A stretch of 11,560 bases of DNA from Pseudobdellovibrionaceae bacterium (lineage in GTDB: Bacteria > Bdellovibrionota > Bdellovibrionia > Bdellovibrionales > JAMPXM01). How positions within the stretch are numbered: the first letter of the stretch is position 1; each line of letters opens with the position of its first letter. The notes beneath the pieces were generated by a model, which saw only the letters and a list, made by a program, of their open reading frames with translations, was not told the origin of the DNA and searched no databases. This document shows positions 1 through 8,172 of the stretch, one piece after another. The position numbers and the translations under genes are program-made. Location: the NCBI GenBank assembly GCA_913776405.1, contig CAJYOV010000564.1:1-11560 (forward strand), written 5' to 3'.

Positions 1-43
1 GTCTGGTCGACTATCTGCGGTGGTAAATGCCACACTTATCAGT

Positions 44-49
44 AGGAGG
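44..49 (+). promoter_or_regulatory. Strong Shine-Dalgarno site that fixes the start of the first gene
   Basis: AGGAGG lies 7 nt before ATG 57. It supports ATG 57 over the in-frame upstream ATG at 27, which would add ten residues in front of the signal peptide. Confidence 0.7.
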
Positions 50-56
50 CTTGATA

Positions 57-581
57 ATGCGAATGACTCAACTTTTCTCGGCTTTCAGTTCGGCGACTCA
101 GATTGCTGGCGGCTTTGCTTTCGTTGCGATGCTTTCGGCAGTAGCTGCGTCGTCTGCCCAAGCAGAAGAGTCATTCGGCGAGCGCAACTACAAAGAGCGC
201 GGTTATTTCAACTGCGTCGTCACTCAAGAACGCCGTGCTGTCATCAGCGATGTTCCTGCAAAAGAAATCTGCGTTCTTTCGATTGAGTGCGAAGCACCTG
301 GTAAACCTGGTGTTCAAACGTCGGCTGTTTGTAAACCGCTTGCTCGTAACAACCGCTGCCCAGAAGCGCGGGATTGCTTAACAGACGACTCTGTCACCGA
401 CGCTGACTACGCAAAAAAATCGGGGGAGTACATTGCTCGCGATTCGAAAGACGCCTGCTACCAACCTTCTCAGTCTGTGAGCAAAGTGGCTGCGGCTCTT
501 CGCGATCGCGACGGCAAAGCAGCGGCAAGTGCCGCGAAACCTGCGACAGCTCCGTCTTCGCGCGCTCCAAGCGCTAACTAA
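57..581 (+). CDS. Small cysteine-rich exported protein, function unknown
   Basis: I do not recognise this 174-aa protein. The start is set at ATG 57 because a near-perfect Shine-Dalgarno AGGAGG (44-49) lies 7 nt upstream; an in-frame ATG at 27 has no such site. The N-terminus is a typical Sec signal peptide: Arg2, a hydrophobic stretch, and a probable cleavage after the Ala-Gln-Ala at residues 34-36, just before Glu-Glu-Ser. The mature part has seven cysteines (in FNC, EIC, IEC, AVC, NRC, RDC and DAC), so disulfide bonds in the periplasm or outside are likely, although an odd count leaves one unpaired. The last 35 residues or so are rich in Ala, Ser, Pro and Lys and look disordered. The coding region ends with a TAA stop at 579-581. 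The next plus-strand gene is a lipoprotein about 130 bp on. The secreted location is well supported; the role is unknown. Confidence 0.75.
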   Translation: MRMTQLFSAFSSATQIAGGFAFVAMLSAVAASSAQAEESFGERNYKERGYFNCVVTQERRAVISDVPAKEICVLSIECEAPGKPGVQTSAVCKPLARNNRCPEARDCLTDDSVTDADYAKKSGEYIARDSKDACYQPSQSVSKVAAALRDRDGKAAASAAKPATAPSSRAPSAN

Positions 582-710
582 TGAATGACGTCGATCGATT
601 GAGATGTGTTTCAATTTGAGCCACATCTTCGCCCGTTCTGCGGCTGTGCCTCGAAATAAGACCCGAAACAAGATAAGATGATCCGACCCGCACTCGAAGG
701 AGCGACTTGC

Positions 711-1259
711 TTGTCGAACTTGAAATTCGGCCTCTCGAAATTCTGGTCCGTCTCTTGCGCCGCCTTACTCGTGGCTTCCGCTTTCAGCGGTTGCCAGACA
801 CCCCGCTACAAAGAATTTGAAAACGCAAAAGTCGGCATGGAGAAAGACCAAGTTCTTTCAGCCACGGGCGGCCCCTACACGTCTCGCAGATGGAAGGGCA
901 AAGATCGTTGGATCTACGAATTCAAAGGCACACCTGAAGGCTCACAAACTCGCGAAGTTCACTTTGAGAACGGAAAAGCTGTCTACGTCGGCATGAAAGT
1001 CGTTCCTGCCGTAAGCGGTGAAGAACAAGACCGTATGAACGAAGAGAGTAATGCCGCCGAAGAACAAAAACTCGCGGCCGAACGAAAAGCGTGGGAAGCC
1101 CACCACGGTGTCTACCATTCGCAGTTCGCTGGCAAAGCTGGGCAAGGCGCACCTGCCCTTGATCGCTTCGATCGCCAGTTCAATGAGTCCACCTACGGCA
1201 TCCAAGATGAAAACGCCGAACGCGCAAAGCTTGCGCCGACCTATCAGTCGGTTGACTAA
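711..1259 (+). CDS. Lipoprotein with BamE/SmpA-OmlA-like domain
   Basis: This is a 182-aa predicted lipoprotein. I prefer the TTG start at 711: AAGGAG (697-702) sits 8 nt upstream, and the resulting N-terminus is a compact lipoprotein signal (Lys5, Lys10, hydrophobic core, Phe-Ser-Gly-Cys with lipidated Cys28). An in-frame ATG at 678 would add 11 residues and has only a weak ribosome site. Residues about 33-95 fit the SmpA/OmlA (BamE) pattern: 'KVGMEKDQVL', a Gly-Gly-Pro turn, 'DRWIYEF' and 'VHFENGKAVYVG'. BamE helps the BAM complex insert outer-membrane proteins, but this fold recurs in many lipoproteins, so a BamE role is not assured. The C-terminal half (about 105-182) is charged, partly helical and not part of the BamE core, making the protein longer than typical BamE. 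It converges on the minus-strand gene ending at 1282, with a 22-bp gap and no evident hairpin terminator. Confidence 0.75.
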   Translation: MSNLKFGLSKFWSVSCAALLVASAFSGCQTPRYKEFENAKVGMEKDQVLSATGGPYTSRRWKGKDRWIYEFKGTPEGSQTREVHFENGKAVYVGMKVVPAVSGEEQDRMNEESNAAEEQKLAAERKAWEAHHGVYHSQFAGKAGQGAPALDRFDRQFNESTYGIQDENAERAKLAPTYQSVD

Positions 1260-1281
1260 ACGCCCACTCGATCTCAATTTC

Positions 1282-1875
1282 TTATTTCTTTAAAACGATT
1301 TTGTCTGGAGTGTCGTCGTCGCCGTCTTCGAGGCTTGCGGGTTTCCGCACGAAGAACGGGTTAATCTTCGGCGCTTCTGTGAGCGCGCGTTTTTGTTCAG
1401 GCGTTGGGAACGTCGCTTCAACTCGGCGCTTGATGCGATCGAGTCGTCCGTCGATACCGACTTCGCTTTCGAGATCGTCGATCGATTTTAAGTGATGACG
1501 TGTGTACTTGCGATCGAGTTGATCGGCCTGCTCCGGGTGCTTGAACCGGATGTGCGTCGTCTCTTCTTCAAGTTTGTCTGAAGCTTCTTTGAGCGATTTG
1601 TATTTCGTCGCGATCTCTTCAGTGAGCGCGCGCACTTCAGAGTCCACATGCATCTCACGCTTTTCGTGAATCATGTGTTTGATCTCGCCTTCGAGTGCGT
1701 CGACTTCAGATTTGAGTTTTGAAATTTTCGCCAAGTGCTCAGGCCACGGGCCCGCATGCGCAAAGCTTTGCGGAAGAAGCGCTACCAATACGACCAGAAC
1801 AGAACGCGCAAAAGCAACTCGCGCAGGCGTCAAGCCCGCACGCAACTGCTTAAGGATTTGCTTCCGTGATCGCAT
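1282..1875 (-). CDS. Exported coiled-coil protein, last gene of the secA operon
   Basis: This 197-aa protein is not one I recognise. The ATG at 1875 is preceded by GGGAG four bases upstream and lies inside the 3' end of the previous gene, overlapping it by 26 bp, which suggests translational coupling. A long basic n-region and hydrophobic segment (about residues 24-38) end in Ala-His-Ala at 39-41, a good signal-peptidase site before Gly42. Residues about 48-120 are rich in Glu, Lys, Leu and Ala with heptad-like spacing and should form a coiled coil. The C-terminal third is charged and ends in a Lys/Asp-rich tail. A periplasmic location is likely. Its place behind secA and the zinc-ribbon gene suggests co-expression with the export machinery, but nothing in the sequence assigns a function. 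Confidence 0.7.
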   Translation of the reverse strand: MRSRKQILKQLRAGLTPARVAFARSVLVVLVALLPQSFAHAGPWPEHLAKISKLKSEVDALEGEIKHMIHEKREMHVDSEVRALTEEIATKYKSLKEASDKLEEETTHIRFKHPEQADQLDRKYTRHHLKSIDDLESEVGIDGRLDRIKRRVEATFPTPEQKRALTEAPKINPFFVRKPASLEDGDDDTPDKIVLKK

Positions 1876-2677
1876 ACTGCTCCCAGCGGATCGTGATCGG
1901 CAGGCGCTTGATTCTGTTTACCAGAATCGAAGCTTTCACCGGCGACAATCCGTCGATGACCAAGTTGCCCTTTGAAACCTGACTCAGAATGGTCGAGGCC
2001 TCGAGACGTAATCGGTCGTCGTTAAGAACTTCTCGTATGCTTTCGCGTATTTCTTTAGTGTCGATGCCTGTTAAGAACAGACGAAACAACAGGGGCCCAT
2101 TCCGGCCAGATGAGACTTCCGAGTTCGCGAATTCGTTTAAGTTGAGCGGATCTGAAGCTGGACCAAAGGCCATAGCAGGCCGCTCGGGCTCAGATGGTTC
2201 GGGCGTTTGGAACGACGCCATTCCTAAAGATTCCATCGGAGATTCTGGCGACGACGCATCGAAACCAGAAGGCATATCAAAAGCGGACGGCGCCTCGAAG
2301 CCGAAACCACCGGCCATATCACCAACCGCTTGAGGCTCACCTTCGCCTGCGACATCAATCACGTTTTCCGGCGCGGGGTCGAAAGCTGCGGGTGGTTCGA
2401 CCGAGACTTCAGGTGTCTCGAATGGGACAGGCTCAAAGCCCGCTGGGCCGCCTGAACCAAAATCCGAATTTGCGTCAAAAGGTGCGAAGCCGAGATCCGC
2501 GTTCACCGCATTATCGGCAGGCGCAGGCTTTGCGACCGATTCAATCGGTGGCGCTTCGTCTTCGGGGGCACGAGCGACGCCATCATCGCCCACAAATGAA
2601 AATGCCCCGCAAGAGGGGCATTGGGTCATCCCGAATTCAGCGTCTAATTCTGTTTGGCATTTGGGGCAAACAGCCAA
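1850..2677 (-). CDS. Zinc-ribbon protein with disordered linker and C-terminal alpha/beta domain
   Basis: The 275-aa product starts at a TTG (2677-2675), 16 nt after the secA stop. GGAG lies 9 nt upstream in that gap, and the next Met (residue 17) would remove half of the zinc site, so the TTG is favoured. Residues 4-23 form a four-cysteine zinc ribbon: CPKC (4-7) and CPSC (20-23). Residues about 30-192 are low-complexity, rich in Pro, Ala, Glu, Phe and Gly, with loose 'AFD/GFD plus Pro' repeats, and are probably disordered. Residues about 193-275 look folded: strand (LLFRLFLTGI), helix (TKEIRESIREVL), a strand pair around 'GNLVIDGL', helix (ASILVNRIKRL) and a final strand (ITIRWEQYAI). That order suits a ferredoxin-like alpha/beta fold. 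No signal peptide is seen, so it is cytoplasmic. The function is unknown; a link to SecA is suggested by the operon only. Confidence 0.75.
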   Translation of the reverse strand: MAVCPKCQTELDAEFGMTQCPSCGAFSFVGDDGVARAPEDEAPPIESVAKPAPADNAVNADLGFAPFDANSDFGSGGPAGFEPVPFETPEVSVEPPAAFDPAPENVIDVAGEGEPQAVGDMAGGFGFEAPSAFDMPSGFDASSPESPMESLGMASFQTPEPSEPERPAMAFGPASDPLNLNEFANSEVSSGRNGPLLFRLFLTGIDTKEIRESIREVLNDDRLRLEASTILSQVSKGNLVIDGLSPVKASILVNRIKRLPITIRWEQYAITEANP

Positions 2678-2693
2678 GGCGCAGATCTCCAGG

Positions 2694-5366
2694 TTAGAAA
2701 CGTTTTTTCGGTTTTACTTTACCAGCCGAGCGACGGTCCGAACGCGAGCCCGGCGGCATCGAGTCTGGATCTGGCCCTGAGAAGACCATGCGCTGACGCT
2801 TTGGCTTCAGAGCTTCGAGTTGTTCTTCTGCTTCAGCCAAAGCTTCTTCGCGCGAGTCTTCTTCCGTCTCGTAGTCGCCACCTTCGTAATCGCCCGCCTC
2901 ACCGCCACCTTCTGGTGGTTGGTTTGTGACGAGTTGGATCTTGAAGAGCTTCTCGAGAGTTTCCGCTTTCACGAGGAACGTCATCTCTTCGAACATTGAG
3001 AATGCTTCTTTTTTGTACTCAACGAGCGGGTCTTTTTGCGCGTAAGCACGCAAGTTGATCCAGTCGCGGAGTTGATCGACGCGCTGAAGATGTTCTTTCC
3101 AACGTTGGTCGATCGCTTGAAGAAGGAGCATCTTCTGAACTTGAGGCAAGAATTGGCCCAAGTGCTCTTTCTGTTCGTTGAAGACTTTCATGACGGCTGT
3201 CTTCACGCGCTCAGCGAGTTCGTTGCTTGAAATGCCTTTTTCGAGATTTTCCCAATCGAGGTCCGCATTGAACTGCTGTTTAAGCCCAATCGCGAGTGCT
3301 TCGAGATTCCAGTCACTACGCGATTTTTCATCTGCGTGCATGTCGAGAAGACGTGACGTCACTTCGCCCAGCATATCGCGAATGATGTCATCGACGCCTG
3401 TGCCGTTAAGAACTTCACGGCGAAGGCCATAGATGACCTGACGCTGTTTGTTCATGACGTCGTCGTACTCAAGCAAGTGTTTACGGATATCGAAGTTGTG
3501 ACCTTCAACTCGGCGTTGCGCGCCTTCGATCGAACGCGTGACCATGCCCGCTGTGATCGGCTCATCATCTGGAACGTTCAACTGAGTCATGATCTTCTGA
3601 ATGCGTTCGCCGTTGAACTTGCGCATGAGATCGTCATCGAGTGAGAGATAGAACATCGATTCGCCTGGGTCACCTTGACGACCCGAACGACCACGAAGCT
3701 GGTTATCGATACGACGCGATTCGTGGCGCTCAGTACCGATGATGTAAAGACCGCCAGCTTTCTTCACTTCTTCTTTTTCGGCTTCCGTTTGACGCTTAAA
3801 TTCCTTCACGGCGTTTTCGTATTCCGGCGTGCCTTCTTCAAACTGCTGCTTCGCCATCGCTTCAGCGTTACCGCCAAGAACGATATCGGTACCACGACCC
3901 GCCATGTTCGTTGCGATTGTCACGGCACCTTTGCGGCCCGCTTGTGCAACAATGTCGGCTTCCATCTCGTGGTGTTTCGCGTTCAAGACCTTATGTGGAA
4001 TCTTGAACTTCTGAAGGTACTTCGAGATCGCCTCAGAGCGCTCGATCGAAACCGTACCGACTAGAACCGGCTGACCTTTTTTCTGGCGCTCGATGATGTC
4101 GTTACAAATCGCTGTGAACTTCGCGTCGTGCGTTTTGTAAACGACGTCTTGAAGATCGCGGCGCTGAATCGGCTTGTTGGTTGGAATAACCGTGACGTCG
4201 AGCTTGTAGATCTTATGAAGTTCGACGGCTTCTGTGTCAGCCGTACCTGTCATACCTGCAAGCTTCTTGTACATACGGAAGTAGTTCTGGAACGTGATGG
4301 TCGCAAGCGTTTGGTTTTCAGATTTGATGCGAACGTTTTCTTTCGCTTCAACCGCTTGGTGAAGACCGTCAGACCAACGACGACCGTCCATGAGACGACC
4401 CGTAAATTCATCGACGATCACGATCTCATCGTCTTTCACCATGTAATCGACGTCGCGCTTGTAGAGGTTATGCGCCTTTAAGCCGTTATAAATGTGGTGC
4501 ATGAGTTCGATGTTCGCAGGGTCGTAGAGGTTGCCTACGCCCAAAAGCTCTTCTGCTTTTGCGTTCCCTTCTTCTGTCAGAGAAACCGATTTCGATTTCT
4601 CTTCCATCGTGAAGTGAAGATCTTTTTTCAAATGCGGGATGATCGCGTTCACTGTGTAGTACTTATCAGTCGAACCTTCTGAAGGGCCCGAGATGATGAG
4701 TGGCGTACGCGCTTCATCGATGAGGATCGAGTCACATTCATCGACGATTGCGAAGTTCAGTTCGCGTTGAGCGTAGTCTTCAAGCTCGAACTTCATGTTG
4801 TCGCGCAAGTAATCGAAACCAAGTTCGTTGTTCGTGCAGTACGTGATGTCTGCGCGGTACGCGGCTTTTTTCTCGGCATCCGACTGATTCGGCACAACGA
4901 CATCTGTCGTGAGGCCGAGCCAACCGTAAAGGCGACCCATCCACTCGGCATCACGTTTAACGAGGTAATCGTTGACCGTGACAACATGGACACCGAGACC
5001 CGTGAGTGCGTTTAAGTAAACAGGCAAAGTCGCGACAAGTGTTTTACCTTCACCGGTTCTCATCTCGGCAACACGGCCTGAGTGAAGAACCATACCGCCG
5101 ATCAGCTGAACGTCATAGTGGCGCATGCCGAGCACGCGAGACGAAGCTTCACGACAAACCGCGAACGCTTCAGGCAAAATCTGATCAAGCGTTTCACCTT
5201 TCGCGAGGCGCTCTTTGAACTCTGGCGTTTTTGCCTGAAGTTGTGCGTCGCTCAGAGCCTTCATCTTTGGCTCAAGCGCATTGATCTGGTTCACGATTGG
5301 TTGCAAGCGCTTCATTTCGCGCTCGTGGGCCGTTCCGAAAATTGTACCGAGGACTTTATTAAGCAT
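2694..5366 (-). CDS. secA: Preprotein translocase ATPase SecA
   Basis: SecA is the ATP-driven motor that pushes unfolded preproteins through SecYEG. The 890-aa product starts at ATG 5366 (Met-Leu-Asn-Lys, the usual SecA N-terminus). The frame stays open up to an ATG at 5477, but those 37 residues are Arg/Ala-rich, unlike SecA, and lack a ribosome site. Visible motifs are Walker A MRTGEGKT (102-109, Lys108), Walker [12 protein letters not shown] (209-219; the common residue after DE is Val, here Cys211), the 'AGMTGTA' motif, '[13 protein letters not shown]' and the motif VI region '[25 protein letters not shown]'. The helical scaffold and wing regions follow normally. The C-terminal tail is acidic (about 835-865), then basic, ending KPKKRF. 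It contains no cysteine, so the usual zinc-binding SEC-C motif that contacts SecB is missing. It is co-directional with trmL upstream and two small genes downstream. Confidence 0.97.
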   Translation of the reverse strand: MLNKVLGTIFGTAHEREMKRLQPIVNQINALEPKMKALSDAQLQAKTPEFKERLAKGETLDQILPEAFAVCREASSRVLGMRHYDVQLIGGMVLHSGRVAEMRTGEGKTLVATLPVYLNALTGLGVHVVTVNDYLVKRDAEWMGRLYGWLGLTTDVVVPNQSDAEKKAAYRADITYCTNNELGFDYLRDNMKFELEDYAQRELNFAIVDECDSILIDEARTPLIISGPSEGSTDKYYTVNAIIPHLKKDLHFTMEEKSKSVSLTEEGNAKAEELLGVGNLYDPANIELMHHIYNGLKAHNLYKRDVDYMVKDDEIVIVDEFTGRLMDGRRWSDGLHQAVEAKENVRIKSENQTLATITFQNYFRMYKKLAGMTGTADTEAVELHKIYKLDVTVIPTNKPIQRRDLQDVVYKTHDAKFTAICNDIIERQKKGQPVLVGTVSIERSEAISKYLQKFKIPHKVLNAKHHEMEADIVAQAGRKGAVTIATNMAGRGTDIVLGGNAEAMAKQQFEEGTPEYENAVKEFKRQTEAEKEEVKKAGGLYIIGTERHESRRIDNQLRGRSGRQGDPGESMFYLSLDDDLMRKFNGERIQKIMTQLNVPDDEPITAGMVTRSIEGAQRRVEGHNFDIRKHLLEYDDVMNKQRQVIYGLRREVLNGTGVDDIIRDMLGEVTSRLLDMHADEKSRSDWNLEALAIGLKQQFNADLDWENLEKGISSNELAERVKTAVMKVFNEQKEHLGQFLPQVQKMLLLQAIDQRWKEHLQRVDQLRDWINLRAYAQKDPLVEYKKEAFSMFEEMTFLVKAETLEKLFKIQLVTNQPPEGGGEAGDYEGGDYETEEDSREEALAEAEEQLEALKPKRQRMVFSGPDPDSMPPGSRSDRRSAGKVKPKKRF

Positions 5367-5385
5367 CCCAAGATGATAGCGGAGG

Positions 5386-5402
5386 GTTTCCCTAGAGGAA
5401 AC
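5386..5402 (-). other. Inverted repeat in the secA leader
   Basis: GTTTCC and GGAAAC form a perfect 6-bp stem around a 5-nt loop in the transcribed leader of secA. The near end is about 20 nt upstream of ATG 5366. No run of T follows it on the minus strand, so it is not a terminator. The start codon itself has only a weak TTGGG-type ribosome site, so a hairpin here could affect translation initiation. That is inference; a 6-bp stem can also arise by chance. Confidence 0.3.
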
Positions 5403-5488
5403 AAGTGTTTCGGCCTTCGCCGCTCGAGGTCTGGAATTCGCACGAAGCTCAACGACTCTTGAGATTCGCGCAGCCATTTCGAGGCGCG

Positions 5489-6004
5489 TTAGGACCTTTC
5501 GCCCCTCGTGATCTGCCGAAGAGCCTCGAAAACGACGATCGCGACAGCGTTTGAGAGATTAAAACTACGAACTTGCCCAGGCATCGGGATGAAAACCGTT
5601 TCGGAATTTCGAGGCGCGTCATCCCCAGTCATCTGCGCTTCGGTGAGCCCCGAAGTTTCTTTGCCGAAGGCGATCCAGTCGCCTCGTTTGAATTCGACAT
5701 CGTAGAGCGACTTAGTACCCGTCGTTTCGACGAAATAGATCTTACCGCCTGTCTGCTCAGCCGCCTGCTTCCACTCCTTAAAGCTTGCGTGCTTTTGCCA
5801 GTGAAGATGGGCCCAATAATCGAGGCCGGCTCGTTTCACCCGCGATTCAGTGATTTCAAATGCCATCGGTTCGACCAAATGGAGTTCCGATTCAGTCCCT
5901 ACGCAGGTTCGCGAGACATTCCCCGTATTTTCAGGAATGAGCGGTTCGACCAAGACAACGCGCACCAACGGGTCAGAATGTTTTTTCGGTTCGAATTCGT
6001 TCAT
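5489..6004 (-). CDS. trmL: tRNA (cytidine(34)-2'-O)-methyltransferase, TrmL-type SpoU family
   Basis: A 171-aa SPOUT-superfamily methyltransferase predicted to methylate the ribose of the wobble nucleotide C34/cmnm5U34 in tRNA-Leu, using S-adenosylmethionine. Three family motifs are clear: motif 1 '[11 protein letters not shown]' (catalytic-type Asn and Arg), motif 2 'FGKETSGL', and motif 3 '[20 protein letters not shown]', which forms the trefoil-knot SAM site. 'RAGLDYW' in the middle is typical of the TrmL subgroup rather than other SpoU enzymes, and the length is close to the TrmL norm. The ATG at 6004 lacks a clear Shine-Dalgarno; the short N-terminal lead (Asn-Glu-Phe-Glu-Pro-Lys) before the first strand is a little longer than usual. 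It is divergent from glnB with 68 bp between starts, and upstream of secA by about 120 bp, possibly in one transcript. Some annotations label this family simply 'tRNA methyltransferase'. Confidence 0.92.
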   Translation of the reverse strand: MNEFEPKKHSDPLVRVVLVEPLIPENTGNVSRTCVGTESELHLVEPMAFEITESRVKRAGLDYWAHLHWQKHASFKEWKQAAEQTGGKIYFVETTGTKSLYDVEFKRGDWIAFGKETSGLTEAQMTGDDAPRNSETVFIPMPGQVRSFNLSNAVAIVVFEALRQITRGERS

Positions 6005-6031
6005 TAGAGTTACGGCTCGCTCGAAGAAGTT

Positions 6032-6411
<380 letters not shown>

Positions 6412-6444
6412 CTATCAAACGTTCCTAAAAGGAGACATTGGAAC

Positions 6445-7872
6445 ATGGCAGAGAAGAAGATGGGCCCCGCAGAAGCGATCGAATACGGTAAAAAGCACGG
6501 CGCAAAATTCGTAGATCTCAAGTTCTGCGACATGCTCGGAACTTGGCAACACTTCTCAATCCCGATGCACCAACTCTCAGAAGAGACCTTCGAAGTCGGT
6601 CAGATGTTCGACGGCTCTTCCATCCGCGGCTGGAAAGACATCCACGAATCCGACATGAACTTGAAGCCTGACGCTTCAACAGCCCTCATGGACCCGTTCT
6701 ACGAAGTTCCAACTCTTTCATTCATCTGCGACATCTTCGTTCCAGAAACGGGCGAGCCGTACGACCGTGACCCACGTCAAATCGCGAAGAAAGCCGCAGC
6801 TTACTTGAAGTCGACAGGCCTTGCCGACACAGCTTACTTCGGCCCAGAAGCTGAGTTCTTCATCTTCGACGACATTCGTTACGACCAACAACAAAACGGC
6901 GGCTTCTACCAAATCGATTCCGACGAAGCTCACTGGAACACAGGTCGCGACGAAGGCCGCAACCTCGGTTACAAAGCTCGTCCAAAAGAGGGTTACTTCC
7001 CTGCACTCCCGACAGACACGATGCACGATCTCCGCACCGAAATCTGTTTGGAACTCGAGAAGCTCGGCATCGTTGTCGAACGCCAACACCACGAAGTCGC
7101 ATCAGCCGGCCAAGCCGAGATCAACTACAAGTTCGATTCGCTCGTTGAGATCGCCGACAAAACAATGTGGTTCAAATATGTCGTGAAAAACGTCGCTCGC
7201 CGCCACGGCAAAACAGCGACATTCATGCCGAAACCCATCTTCGGCGACAACGGCTCGGGCATGCACGTTCACACCTCGTTGTGGAAAGGTGGCCAACCCC
7301 TTTTCGCAGGCTCGAAGTACGCTGGCCTCTCAGACATGGCGTTGAACTACATCGGCGGCATCTTGAAGCACGCACCTGCGATGTGCGCGATCACAAACCC
7401 AACGATCAACTCGTACAAGCGTCTCGTTCCGGGCTTCGAAGCTCCGAACCGTCTCGCTTACTCGTACCGTAACCGTTCAGCTGCGATCCGTATCCCGAAC
7501 ACAGGCTCGTCACCAAAAGCGAAACGCCTCGAGTTCCGTACGCCAGATCCGTCTGCAAACGTCTACCTCGCACTGTCAGCCATCTTGATGGCCGGCCTCG
7601 ACGGCGTTCAATCAAAACTCAACCCGGGCGACCCAATGGACAAAGACATCTACGGCCTCGCCCCGCAAGAACTCGCAAAAGTCCCAGCAGCCCCAGGCAC
7701 CCTGAACGAAGCCGTCGCCAACCTCCGCGAAGGCTCAGCATTCTTGCGCAAAGGCGACGTCTTCTCCGAAGACTTCCTGGAAAACTGGATCGAGTACAAG
7801 ATCAACAAAGAAATCATCCCCGCCCAGCAACGCCCAACTCCGTACGAGTTCGCGTTGTACTACGACGTTTGA
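6445..7872 (+). CDS. glnA: Glutamine synthetase, type I (beta subtype)
   Basis: GlnA makes glutamine from glutamate, ammonia and ATP, the main entry of ammonia into metabolism, as a cytoplasmic dodecamer. The 475-aa length is normal for GSI. AAGGAG (6429-6434) lies 10 nt before the ATG. Recognisable signatures are '[10 protein letters not shown]' (54-63), the metal-ligand segment '[10 protein letters not shown]' (133-142), 'NGSGMHVH' (269-276), the ATP/glutamate segment '[19 protein letters not shown]' (318-336) and '[10 protein letters not shown]' (342-351). A roughly 25-residue insert around 145-190 and the tyrosine loop '[10 protein letters not shown]' with Tyr403 (the E. coli Tyr397 position) indicate the I-beta subtype, controlled by adenylylation. 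With PII encoded just upstream, this fits the GlnB-GlnE control circuit, although glnD and glnE are not in the window. Isoleucine codons are almost all ATC, as expected of a highly expressed gene. A strong terminator follows. Confidence 0.98.
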   Translation: MAEKKMGPAEAIEYGKKHGAKFVDLKFCDMLGTWQHFSIPMHQLSEETFEVGQMFDGSSIRGWKDIHESDMNLKPDASTALMDPFYEVPTLSFICDIFVPETGEPYDRDPRQIAKKAAAYLKSTGLADTAYFGPEAEFFIFDDIRYDQQQNGGFYQIDSDEAHWNTGRDEGRNLGYKARPKEGYFPALPTDTMHDLRTEICLELEKLGIVVERQHHEVASAGQAEINYKFDSLVEIADKTMWFKYVVKNVARRHGKTATFMPKPIFGDNGSGMHVHTSLWKGGQPLFAGSKYAGLSDMALNYIGGILKHAPAMCAITNPTINSYKRLVPGFEAPNRLAYSYRNRSAAIRIPNTGSSPKAKRLEFRTPDPSANVYLALSAILMAGLDGVQSKLNPGDPMDKDIYGLAPQELAKVPAAPGTLNEAVANLREGSAFLRKGDVFSEDFLENWIEYKINKEIIPAQQRPTPYEFALYYDV

Positions 7873-7883
7873 TTTTCTCGGCG

Positions 7884-7899
7884 GCGGCTCGCTAGCCGC
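7884..7899 (+). other. GC-rich hairpin just after glnA
   Basis: GCGGC (7884-7888) pairs with GCCGC (7895-7899) around a 6-nt loop, 12 nt after the glnA stop and upstream of the real terminator. It lacks a T-run, so it may simply protect the mRNA 3' end or be incidental. Confidence 0.3.
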
Positions 7900-7917
7900 T
7901 GCCATGCTTTGTTTCGG

Positions 7918-7946
7918 AAGGCAGGCCCTCGGGTCTGCCTTTTTTT
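7918..7946 (+). terminator. Rho-independent terminator of the glnBA operon
   Basis: A 10-bp stem (7918-7927 with 7932-7941, AAGGCAGGCC against GGTCTGCCTT, one G-T pair) closes on a CTCG tetraloop and runs straight into a run of seven T, the first of which (7940-7941) pair at the stem base. It lies 46 nt after the glnA stop and is the strongest terminator in the window. Confidence 0.92.
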
Positions 7947-7956
7947 ATGTGCGAAG

Positions 7957-7972
7957 CTCGGCACGTGCCGAG
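7957..7972. promoter_or_regulatory. Perfect 16-bp palindrome, possible operator
   Basis: CTCGGCACGTGCCGAG is a perfect inverted repeat with no spacer, centred on CACGTG, 10 bp after the glnA terminator. No T-run follows on either strand, so it is not an obvious intrinsic terminator. A dyad-symmetric protein-binding site is possible, but its distance of about 200 bp from the next start (8173) makes a simple repressor role uncertain. Confidence 0.35.
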
Positions 7973-8172
7973 TTGGTTCGGGTGCGCGCGTGAGGGCGAA
8001 GTGCTGGGCGCGGGCGTTTCATGCGCGTGAAGTGACTCGAAAAAACTCTCACGTCTCCGAATGAGACACCAAAATCGAACCAATTTTAGATGGTGGAAAA
8101 CGCGCCAAGATTTAGTGCGTTCATTTTGTCGAGCGTTCTCGAGCTGATACCATCAGCAAACGAGGGCTCAAA
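7973..8172 (+). other. Non-coding stretch before the lipoprotein gene, weak promoter near its end
   Basis: From 7873 to 8172 there is no credible gene. Apart from the hairpin, terminator and palindrome listed separately, this part holds a weak promoter-like pair: TTGTCG (8126-8131) and TACCAT (8148-8153) with a 16-bp spacer, then GAGGG (8162-8166) as ribosome site. A small GTCTC/GAGAC stem at about 8053-8067 is probably chance. I see no RNA gene. A minus-strand open frame crossing this area ends in the terminator complement and is dismissed. Confidence 0.35.

Noticed and set aside
603..627. GATGTG/CACATC inverted repeat after the first gene
   Set aside because: Stem of 6 bp with a 13-nt loop and no T-run; not a terminator I can support.
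378..671. Minus-strand frame overlapping the first gene
   Set aside because: Arg- and Val-rich antisense translation of a gene with a clear signal peptide and ribosome site on the other strand.
2194..2697. Plus-strand open frame of 167 codons
   Set aside because: Antisense to the zinc-ribbon gene, extremely Arg/Pro-rich from the low-complexity linker, with no credible start.
3675..4064. Plus-strand open frame of 129 codons
   Set aside because: It lies wholly antisense within secA, is rich in Phe, Arg and Thr from complementary codons, and has no ribosome site; a shadow of secA.
7892..8083. Minus-strand frame of 63 codons after glnA
   Set aside because: Its C-terminal part is just the complement of the glnA terminator, and the rest is low-complexity.
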